The position numbers and the translations under genes were made by a program. Shown one piece after another: positions 1 through 6,661 of a stretch of 64,000 bases of DNA (position 1 is its first letter; every line of letters starts with the position of its first letter). The notes under the pieces were generated by a model that saw only the letters and a program-made list of their open reading frames with translations, did not search any database and was not told the origin of the DNA. Where the stretch lies: NCBI GenBank assembly GCA_043798715.1, contig JAZDOK010000095.1, positions 1 to 64,000 of the forward strand, in the 5' to 3' direction. Source of the DNA: JAZDOK01 sp043798715 (GTDB lineage: Bacteria > Vulcanimicrobiota > JAZDOK01).

Positions 1-357
1 AAGGGTCTCTATGGAAAAACCCCGGCTCCCATAGACCCGGTCGTAATGAAAAAAGCCATCGGCGACCAGAAACCCATCACTGATAGGCCGGCCAACCACA
101 TCCCACCGGAGTGGGAGAAGTGCCGGAAGGATATGGAGGGAATCTCCGACAAGGAGGAAGATATTATCTCCTATGCCCTCTACCCGGCCGTCGCCAAAGA
201 GTTCTTCGAGATACACAGCGATCCGCTCAAGTTGAAGGCCCTGGAGGAAAGTCAGAAACGCGGCGGCAAGCCGGTTCCCGAGGGGCATCCTCAGCGGCGT
301 TTTGTCATGCAGGTAAACGGCGAAAACTTCGACGTGGGCGTGACCGAGATCGGCTAG
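1..357 (+). CDS. C-terminal end of a biotin-dependent carboxyltransferase (pyruvate carboxylase subunit B / oxaloacetate decarboxylase alpha type)
   Basis: The frame is open from base 1, so this is the 3' end of a gene that begins outside the window, not a small gene starting at the ATG at 46. The residues read across the left edge contain GLYGKTPAPIDP, a signature of the region after the TIM-barrel carboxyltransferase domain in PycB/OadA proteins. It is followed by the typical helical tail (DIISYALYPAVAKEFFE). In the family this domain moves carboxyl groups between carboxybiotin and pyruvate or oxaloacetate. The protein ends in FDVGVTEIG with no biotinyl-lysine (MKM) domain, so biotin would sit on a separate carrier. 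The identity is fairly sure, but decarboxylase versus carboxylase cannot be decided from the fragment. Confidence 0.8.
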   Translation, partial: KGLYGKTPAPIDPVVMKKAIGDQKPITDRPANHIPPEWEKCRKDMEGISDKEEDIISYALYPAVAKEFFEIHSDPLKLKALEESQKRGGKPVPEGHPQRRFVMQVNGENFDVGVTEIG

Positions 358-506
358 ATCGAGGCAATATCATAAGATGCAGGAGCCCGTTTTTTTATTG
401 CGGGGAAGGCTTTGTCCTCCTTGGTGACCGGCGGTGAGGGAAGCTCCTCTCCCGCCCTCGAAGTGACAAAGGAATTATCTCCTTCCTGTCGAAAAAACCT
501 GATTCT

Positions 507-1784
507 ATGGGCATTATCGGATCGAATAATAACAGGGAAATACTGGAAGAAGTCCAACGGAAGTACCGCGACTATCTGAGTCCCTCCCTGGCGCGCCTGA
601 TGAAGTTCAGCGGCTATAACGCCGTGGAATGGACAGGCGAGGGAGTCATTGTCCGGGATCTCGACGGGAATGAATACCTGGACTTTGCCGGAGGCTACGG
701 CGTCTTCAGCCTGGGTCACCGGCACCCTAAAGTTCTGGCGGCCGTGGAAGATCAGCTCAAGCGCCTGCCTCTTTCGGCCAAGGTCTTCTTCAATAAACCT
801 CTGGCGGACCTGGCCGAACTCCTGGGAACTCTTACCCCGGGAAATCTTCAGTATTCTTTTGTCTGCAACAGCGGCACGGAAGCCGTTGAAGGCGCGATCA
901 AGCTGGCCCGCATGGCGACCGGACGAACACAGATTCTTTCCACGGTCAATTCCTTCCACGGAAAGACCATGGGCTCTCTTTCGGCCTCGGGACGGGATCT
1001 CTTCAAGATCCCATTTGAGCCCCTTATTCCTGAATTTCTGCACGTTCCCTATGGAGACGCCGGGGCGCTGAGTAAAGTCATCACCGAACACACGGCGGCT
1101 ATCATTTTGGAGCCCATTCAGGGAGAAGGGGGCATCATCGTCCCCCCCGAAGACTACTTTCCCGCCGTCCGAAAATTATGTGACGAAAATAAGATTCTAC
1201 TCATCGCCGATGAAATCCAGACCGGTCTCGGAAGAACCGGCCGGCTTTTTGCGGTGGAGCACTGGAATGTGGTCCCCGATATCATGACGCTGGCCAAGGC
1301 CCTCGGCGGAGGCATCATGCCCATTGGAGCCTTTGTGGGAACGCCTGCGGTATGGGAGGCCTTTAAATCAAACCCCCTGATTCACACTTCCACCTTCGGC
1401 GGAAACCCGCTGGCCTGCGCCGCCGGAGTCGCCGCTCTCGGGGTGATCCAGGAGGAGCATCTCTGCGAAAATGCGGCCATACAGGGAACCTTCCTTCTCT
1501 CCGCCTTAAGAGAGGTGCAGACCCGCTACCCCGACATCATCGCCGAGGTTCGCGGCAAGGGTCTCATGGTGGGAGTGGAGATGCGGGAGGAAAAATACGG
1601 CGGCACGGTCATCATGGAGATGTCCAAAAGGCGAGTCATCGGCGTCTACACTCTCAACAAGCCGAAAGTGATCCGCTTTGAGCCTCCGCTCATAGTCAAC
1701 GAAAAACAGATCGAACAGGCGGTTTCCGCCTTTGAGTCAGCCGTCAGGATCGCCCGGGAAAACCTGGGCGAGAGGAGGGAATGA
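507..1784 (+). CDS. Class III PLP aminotransferase, putrescine/acetylornithine aminotransferase-like
   Basis: The product is 425 residues, close to the length of YgjG/ArgD-type enzymes. Visible features are YSFVCNSGTEAVEGAIKLAR (cofactor phosphate binding), SFHGKTMGSLSASG, EPIQGEGG, the ADEIQTGLGRTG aspartate motif and LAKALGGG, whose lysine should form the Schiff base with PLP. Overall it reads closest to putrescine aminotransferase, including the N-terminal region before GAVEW-like NAVEW. It is expected to transfer an amino group from an omega-amino donor to an oxo acid, or to act on an aldehyde in reverse. It is followed without a gap by a START-domain gene and an acyl-reductase-like gene. 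That context leaves open that the real substrate is not a polyamine. Substrate assignment is uncertain; family assignment is firm. Confidence 0.85.
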   Translation: MGIIGSNNNREILEEVQRKYRDYLSPSLARLMKFSGYNAVEWTGEGVIVRDLDGNEYLDFAGGYGVFSLGHRHPKVLAAVEDQLKRLPLSAKVFFNKPLADLAELLGTLTPGNLQYSFVCNSGTEAVEGAIKLARMATGRTQILSTVNSFHGKTMGSLSASGRDLFKIPFEPLIPEFLHVPYGDAGALSKVITEHTAAIILEPIQGEGGIIVPPEDYFPAVRKLCDENKILLIADEIQTGLGRTGRLFAVEHWNVVPDIMTLAKALGGGIMPIGAFVGTPAVWEAFKSNPLIHTSTFGGNPLACAAGVAALGVIQEEHLCENAAIQGTFLLSALREVQTRYPDIIAEVRGKGLMVGVEMREEKYGGTVIMEMSKRRVIGVYTLNKPKVIRFEPPLIVNEKQIEQAVSAFESAVRIARENLGERRE

Positions 1785-2225
1785 ATGGCTTATATAGAAT
1801 CGTCCATCACCATCAGCGGGAAACCCGAAGAAGTTTACTCCATGGCCAGCGACATGGAGAAATATCCCCAGTACATGCCGGACGTGGAAAGCGTCAAAGT
1901 GCTGAAACGAGAGGGACGAAGCACCATCACTGAGTGGGCCACCAATGTCGAAGGGACCTCCATCATCTGGAAGGAAGAAGATCTCTTCCATGACGAAGAG
2001 CGGCGCATCTGCTACCGCCTGATCGAGGGAGACCTGGATAAATTTGAGGGAGAGTGGCGATTTGCGCCTGTCGATGGCGGAACTCTGGTGACCCTGACCG
2101 TGGACTATGACTTCGGAATTCCCTCCCTGACGGAACTTATCGGCCCTACCCTGGAACTCAAGGTCCGCCAGAATTCAGAGATGATGCTGCAGGCCATGAA
2201 GGAAAAAATAGAGCACAAGAAATAA
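1785..2225 (+). CDS. SRPBCC/START-like domain protein (COQ10/aromatase-cyclase-like)
   Basis: A 146-residue single-domain protein that starts immediately after the aminotransferase stop codon, with a strong GAGGAGGG ribosome site inside the upstream gene. The opening (ESSITISGKPEEVYSMASDMEKYPQYMPDVESVKVL) is the usual first strand and helix of the polyketide cyclase/COQ10 branch of the SRPBCC superfamily. The end is the long amphipathic C-terminal helix. These helix-grip folds bind hydrophobic ligands in a cavity, and some are enzymes. No catalytic residue can be named. Its place between an aminotransferase and an acyl-reductase-like enzyme suggests it carries or shields a lipophilic intermediate, but that is inference. 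Confidence 0.7.
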   Translation: MAYIESSITISGKPEEVYSMASDMEKYPQYMPDVESVKVLKREGRSTITEWATNVEGTSIIWKEEDLFHDEERRICYRLIEGDLDKFEGEWRFAPVDGGTLVTLTVDYDFGIPSLTELIGPTLELKVRQNSEMMLQAMKEKIEHKK

Positions 2226-2240
2226 CCGAGGAGATCTTTC

Positions 2241-3335
2241 TTGAAAAAATTTGCCTTTCTCATCCATGCCCTGAATTTGCAAGACGTGGTTCGCTTTGAA
2301 CCCAAGGCGGCCGGAAAACGGCAGGCCCTGGTGGAAAAAATTCTCGAGTGGATGCCGGCCTACCAGGCCTCTCATATCACCGGGATTCGCTCCATGGCGA
2401 CCGGCGAGGAAATCGAGGGCTGGTTTGTGGCCGTCCCCCTGCTCCCCCACCAGTTCACGACGATGGACCGCAAGTACGTCATGAGTAAAATCATCGAGGG
2501 CGGGAAAATAGCCGAAAAACTGGGAGCCCAGATACTGGGCCTCGGAGGTTTCACCTCGGTGGTCGGAGACGCCGGGTACACCATCGCCAAAAATCTCAAC
2601 ATTCCCGTGACCAGCGGAAACAGCTATACCATCGCCACCGCGATGCAGGGCGCTCTCGAGGCCGCCCGCCAACTCGGAATCGATCCCCTTACAGCCAAAG
2701 CGACCGTCGTAGGAGGTTCCGGCTCCATCGGGAGGGTCTGCGCCAGGATGCTGGCCCGCGAGGTAAAATCCCTCACCCTGGTGGCTCGCAACCTGAACCG
2801 CCTCAAACTCGTGGGGGAAAGCATAGACAAACTGACCGGCCGGCGGCCGGAGCTCTCGACCGCCGTCTCCTACTCAATCAAGGACGCCGACATCATTATC
2901 TCCGCCACCTCCTCCGGGGAGATCATCAAAGCCCAGGACCTCAAGCCGGGCTCCCTGATCTGTGATGTGGCCCTCCCTCACGATGTCTGCCGCGACGTGG
3001 CTACGACCCGCCCGGACGTCCTCGTGATCGAGGGAGGAATAGTCCAGGTTCCCGGAGAACCGAATTTTAACTATGATTTCGGGTATCCTCCGAAAATCTC
3101 CATGGCCTGCATGGCAGAGACCTTTATCCTCACCCTGGAGGGCAGGTTTGAAAATTTCAGCATAGGGCGGGGCATCAAGATCGAGCAGGTGGAGGAAATC
3201 GCTTCGCTGGCCAGGAAGCACGGTTTCAGCCTGGCCGGATTCCGTAGTTTTGACAAGCCGGTAAAGGCGGAACAGATTGAATACGTCAGAAACCATGTCC
3301 GGAAATCACTCTGTCAGCCGGCACTCTATAAGTAG
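2241..3335 (+). CDS. Acyl-ACP reductase (AAR)-like oxidoreductase
   Basis: A 364-residue protein with a TTG start, chosen because GAGGAG lies about 8 bases upstream. Its layout matches cyanobacterial long-chain acyl-ACP reductase. An N-terminal region contains ILGLGGFTSVV and VTSGNSYTIATAM (compare ALGGFTSI and FTTGNTHTAYV in AAR). A Rossmann NAD(P) motif (VVGGSGSIGRVCARML) follows, and then a C-terminal segment with SMACMAETFILTLEGRFENF. Cys290 in MACMAE aligns with the cysteine that forms the acyl-thioester in characterised AARs. The end, IKIEQVEEIASLARKHGF, also matches. Such proteins are often loosely annotated as shikimate/quinate dehydrogenases because of the Rossmann fold. I predict thioester reduction to an aldehyde. 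No aldehyde-deformylating oxygenase is nearby, so hydrocarbon synthesis is not implied. Confidence 0.65.
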   Translation: MKKFAFLIHALNLQDVVRFEPKAAGKRQALVEKILEWMPAYQASHITGIRSMATGEEIEGWFVAVPLLPHQFTTMDRKYVMSKIIEGGKIAEKLGAQILGLGGFTSVVGDAGYTIAKNLNIPVTSGNSYTIATAMQGALEAARQLGIDPLTAKATVVGGSGSIGRVCARMLAREVKSLTLVARNLNRLKLVGESIDKLTGRRPELSTAVSYSIKDADIIISATSSGEIIKAQDLKPGSLICDVALPHDVCRDVATTRPDVLVIEGGIVQVPGEPNFNYDFGYPPKISMACMAETFILTLEGRFENFSIGRGIKIEQVEEIASLARKHGFSLAGFRSFDKPVKAEQIEYVRNHVRKSLCQPALYK

Positions 3336-3347
3336 GAGAGATCTTCC

Positions 3348-4289
3348 ATGAGAAAAATTGTCAGCGTCAGCCTCGGTTCCTCCCAGCGGGATCACGAAGT
3401 TACGGTTGATTTTCTTAATGAAAGCTTCAATATTCGCCGCATCGGCACCGACGGCGACTTTAAAAAGGCCCAGCACCTCCTCATGGAGCTTGACGGCCAG
3501 GTGGACGCCATCGGCCTCGGCGGTGTAGACATATACCTCTATACATCAAAACAGCGTTACGCCCTGAGGGATGGCCTGCGCCTCATGGAGGTCGTAAAGA
3601 AGACCCCCGTCGTGGACGGGAGCGGCCTGAAGAATTCCCTTGAACGCGAAGTGGTCCGTTACCTCAAGGAGAAGAACATTGTTCCCCTGGCCGGACGTCC
3701 CACCCTTATGGTCAGCGGGATGGACCGCTTCGGCATGGCCGAGGCTCTCCATGAGGCCGGGTGCCGGATGGTTTACGGCGACCTCATTTTTGCCCTCGGC
3801 CTCGACAAGCCCATAACCTCGCTCCAGGAACTGGAAGAGTATGCCGAAAAGCTCCTCCCCGAGGTCTCCAAGCTCCCCATCGGCTTTCTCTATCCGACCG
3901 GCAAGAAGCAGGAGGCCAGGCCGGAGGCAAAATATACAAAATACTACGATGATGCCGACATCATTGCCGGAGACTTCCACTTCATCCGGCGATACATGCC
4001 GGAGAAGATGGGCGGAAAGGTTATCCTGACCAACACCGTGACCAGCCGGGACATTGACGATCTCAAGAAGAGAGAGGTGGAGATTCTCATCACGACGACC
4101 CCGGAATTTCAGGGCCGATCCTTCGGCACCAATGTACTGGAGGCAGCCCTTCTGACTATTCTCGGAAAAAAATGGGAAGATGTAGTTCCGGATGATTATC
4201 TGAAATTGATCAAAGAACTTGATCTGAAACCCCGCATCGAGGTGCTCAACGGAAAAAATCCCGCGATGTCCCCCGAGCCTGTGCGGTAG
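3348..4289 (+). CDS. Quinate 5-dehydrogenase-like protein of unknown function
   Basis: A 313-residue protein 12 bases after the AAR-like gene, with GGAGAG upstream of its ATG, so it is likely cotranscribed. It opens with KIVSVSLGSSQRDHEVTVDF and has Rossmann-like alternating strands (DAIGLGGVDIYLYT, PLAGRPTLMVSGMDRFGMAEAL, VILTNTVTSRDIDDLKKREVEILITTTP). It resembles proteins that public annotation calls quinate 5-dehydrogenase. I cannot point to a canonical glycine-rich NAD motif or to the Lys/Asp catalytic pair of the shikimate dehydrogenase family, so the name should not be taken as function. The constant neighbour here is the AAR-like enzyme, which suggests a shared pathway. No signal peptide or membrane segment is seen. 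Confidence 0.5.
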   Translation: MRKIVSVSLGSSQRDHEVTVDFLNESFNIRRIGTDGDFKKAQHLLMELDGQVDAIGLGGVDIYLYTSKQRYALRDGLRLMEVVKKTPVVDGSGLKNSLEREVVRYLKEKNIVPLAGRPTLMVSGMDRFGMAEALHEAGCRMVYGDLIFALGLDKPITSLQELEEYAEKLLPEVSKLPIGFLYPTGKKQEARPEAKYTKYYDDADIIAGDFHFIRRYMPEKMGGKVILTNTVTSRDIDDLKKREVEILITTTPEFQGRSFGTNVLEAALLTILGKKWEDVVPDDYLKLIKELDLKPRIEVLNGKNPAMSPEPVR

Positions 4290-4459
4290 CAATAAAACAG
4301 CAGGAGAAGTACCAGAAAACACACTAAAGCAAAGGAAATGAAAGCATGAATAAGAACGAACAAAAGAAAACCGGACCTTTGACTCCAAAAAAACCCAAGA
4401 AACTAGAAGGTACCGGCAAGATTACCCCTCAATTACAACCAAATAAAGGAGATGAACTC

Positions 4460-4942
4460 ATGAGCGAAAACGAACTTATTATGACCGCTGAGGGCTTGAA
4501 AAAACTCGAAGAAAAGCTCGAGCATTTCAAGAACTACCGCCGCCGGGAGGTAGCCGAGCGCATCCGCGAAGCCAAGGAATTCGGTGAAATCGGCGAAAAT
4601 TCCGAATACGAGGACGCCAAAACCGAGCAGGCCTTCGTCGAAGGAGAGATTGGCACCCTCGAAAACATGATCCGAAACGCCAGGATCGTGGGCACAGAGG
4701 AGATCTCTACTGATGTGGTAAGTGTCGGCTCCCGGGTGAAGATAAAAAACGTGGAAAACCATGAAGAATCCGAGTTCCTTATCGTGGGTTCCACGGAGTC
4801 CGATCCCTCCGGCGGGAAGATCTCCAATAAGTCCCCGGTCGGCGCAACCCTCTTAGGAAAAAAGAAGGGTTCCACCGTTGAAGTTAAAGTGCCTTCCGGC
4901 ACCATCCACTATAAAATCATTAAAATTATGAAATCCCACTAA
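4460..4942 (+). CDS. greA: Transcription elongation factor GreA
   Basis: The 160-residue protein begins MSENELIMTAEGLKKLEEKL and has the N-terminal antiparallel coiled coil with the acidic tip (GEIGENSEYEDAK), followed by the FKBP-like C-terminal domain ending in GTIHYKIIKI. GreA enters the RNA polymerase secondary channel and stimulates cleavage of backtracked transcripts. I chose the ATG at 4460 because AAGGAG lies 8 bases upstream and the length then equals the family norm. The frame stays open to an earlier ATG at 4346, which also has an AAAGGA-like site. Use of that start would add 38 Lys/Pro-rich residues. It sits directly upstream of lysS, a common pairing. Confidence 0.93.
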   Translation: MSENELIMTAEGLKKLEEKLEHFKNYRRREVAERIREAKEFGEIGENSEYEDAKTEQAFVEGEIGTLENMIRNARIVGTEEISTDVVSVGSRVKIKNVENHEESEFLIVGSTESDPSGGKISNKSPVGATLLGKKKGSTVEVKVPSGTIHYKIIKIMKSH

Positions 4943-4998
4943 GCAAAATCTCCGCCGTTTTTTGGATGTTTCCTGATTTTTATTGAGGAGTTTTATTT

Positions 4999-6504
4999 AT
5001 GACGCAGACAGTGGACGACCTTAAGACAGCCCCTCTTTCCGAACACATTCAGCAGAGGCTGGCCCACGAAGGGGCCCTGCGGCAGGCTGGGATCGCCCCG
5101 TACGGAAGCCGCTTTGTTCGCAGCCACCTGGTCCAGGAGATCCATGCCCTGTACCGGGAACTACCGCAGGAGGCCTCCGGTGAGGAAGTCTCGGTGGCCG
5201 GGAGACTAATCGCGCTCAGGGAGCACGGCAAAGCCTCATTTGGAAACATACTGGACATCTCCGGTGACATTCAGATCTATCTAAAGCTGAATCTGGTGGG
5301 GGAGGATGTCTATAGCCTTCTTAAATCAGTAGATATCGGAGACATCCTCGGGGTGCGGGGCAAGGTTTTCCGCACCAGGAAAGGGGAGCTCACCATCGCC
5401 GTCGAGGAACTGCGTTTCCTCTCAAAATCGCTTCGCCCTCTCCCCGAAAAATGGCACGGCCTGCGTGACATCGAAATCCGGTACCGCCAGCGATATGTCG
5501 ATCTGATCGCAAACCCTGAAATTCGCGTAACCTTCCTGATCCGAAACCGGGTGATACGCGCCATTCGCAATCTTCTCGACTCAAAGAATTTTCTCGAGGT
5601 CGAAACTCCTATCATGACCCCTTTGGCCGGCGGTGCCACCGCCCGTCCCTTCGTCACTTACCACAACACCCTGGAAACGGAACTGTTCCTTCGCATCGCG
5701 ACCGAGCTTTATCTTAAGCGCTGTATCGTTGGCGGCCTGGAGAAAGTTTATGAGATTGGGCGCATCTTCCGGAATGAAGGCATCTCAACCCGCCATAATC
5801 CGGAATTCACCATGCTGGAACTCTATGAAGCCTATTCCGACTACGAGGACATGATGCGCCTGACAGAGGAGATAGTCGCAACGGCCGCCCGGGAGGCCAT
5901 CGGCTCCCCGACCTGCACCTTCCAGGGACAGGCATTGAATCTCGATGGTCCCTACCCGCGCCTGACCATGGCGGATGCCCTGAAAAAATGCGGAAATATT
6001 GAACTTTCCTCCCTTAAAGATAAACAGACGGCCCTCAGAACGGCGCGCGAACTGGGAATCGAGGTGTCGGATAAAGACGGGGTCGCCCATCTCATGGACA
6101 AGATATTCGAGGCTGTGGTCGAACCCCACCTCGTGCAGCCGACCTTCATCACGGATTATCCCATCGAGCTTTCCCCGCTCGCAAAAAAGAGGGATGACAA
6201 TCCCGACCTGACATACCGCTTCGAGCTTTTCATCATGAATCAGGAGATCGCCAACGCCTTCTCGGAACTCAATGACTCCCGCGACCAGAGAAGGAGGTTC
6301 GAGGAACAGATGAAACTCAGGGAAGGCGGAGATGAAGAGGCCCAGGTTCTCGATGAGGATTTTATTCGGGCACTGGAATACGGCATGCCGCCGACGGGCG
6401 GCATGGGAATGGGCATTGATCGGCTCGTCATGCTCCTCACGGACAACCCGTGTATCAGGGACGTCATCCTGTTCCCTCTCTTAAAGCCAAGGGAACTGGA
6501 GTAG
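4999..6504 (+). CDS. lysS: Lysyl-tRNA synthetase, class II
   Basis: A 501-residue class IIb aminoacyl-tRNA synthetase that charges tRNA-Lys with lysine in the cytoplasm. An N-terminal OB-fold anticodon-binding domain (about residues 50-160) precedes the catalytic domain. Motif 1 lies near FLEVETPIMTPLAGGATARPF, motif 2 is FRNEGISTRHNPEFTMLELYEAY, and motif 3 is GMGMGIDRLVMLLTDNPCIRDV near the C-terminus. The ATG is preceded by GAGGAG. The gap from greA is 56 bases, so the two are probably one transcript. Length and all three motifs agree with a complete, functional enzyme. Confidence 0.97.
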   Translation: MTQTVDDLKTAPLSEHIQQRLAHEGALRQAGIAPYGSRFVRSHLVQEIHALYRELPQEASGEEVSVAGRLIALREHGKASFGNILDISGDIQIYLKLNLVGEDVYSLLKSVDIGDILGVRGKVFRTRKGELTIAVEELRFLSKSLRPLPEKWHGLRDIEIRYRQRYVDLIANPEIRVTFLIRNRVIRAIRNLLDSKNFLEVETPIMTPLAGGATARPFVTYHNTLETELFLRIATELYLKRCIVGGLEKVYEIGRIFRNEGISTRHNPEFTMLELYEAYSDYEDMMRLTEEIVATAAREAIGSPTCTFQGQALNLDGPYPRLTMADALKKCGNIELSSLKDKQTALRTARELGIEVSDKDGVAHLMDKIFEAVVEPHLVQPTFITDYPIELSPLAKKRDDNPDLTYRFELFIMNQEIANAFSELNDSRDQRRRFEEQMKLREGGDEEAQVLDEDFIRALEYGMPPTGGMGMGIDRLVMLLTDNPCIRDVILFPLLKPRELE

Positions 6505-6526
6505 GAGTCGAAAACCGGAAACCGCC

Positions 6527-6555
6527 TTGACTTTTAATCCACATTTGGATAGAAT
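6527..6555 (+). promoter_or_regulatory. Sigma70-type promoter of the tRNA-Ala gene
   Basis: TTGACT (6527-6532), a 17-base spacer and TAGAAT (6550-6555) lie 12 bases before the tRNA 5' end. The tRNA can therefore be transcribed independently of lysS. Confidence 0.7.
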
Positions 6556-6567
6556 AGTTTCACTAGT

Positions 6568-6643
<76 letters not shown>

Positions 6644-6661
6644 TCATTTTCCAACGATTCT

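Noticed and set aside
2241..3335. Shikimate dehydrogenase
   Set aside because: Only the Rossmann part would fit; the N- and C-terminal motifs and Cys290 fit acyl-ACP reductase better.
3546..4388. Open frame antisense to the quinate-dehydrogenase-like gene
   Set aside because: Fully opposite a gene with good ribosome site and operon spacing; translation shows no domain.
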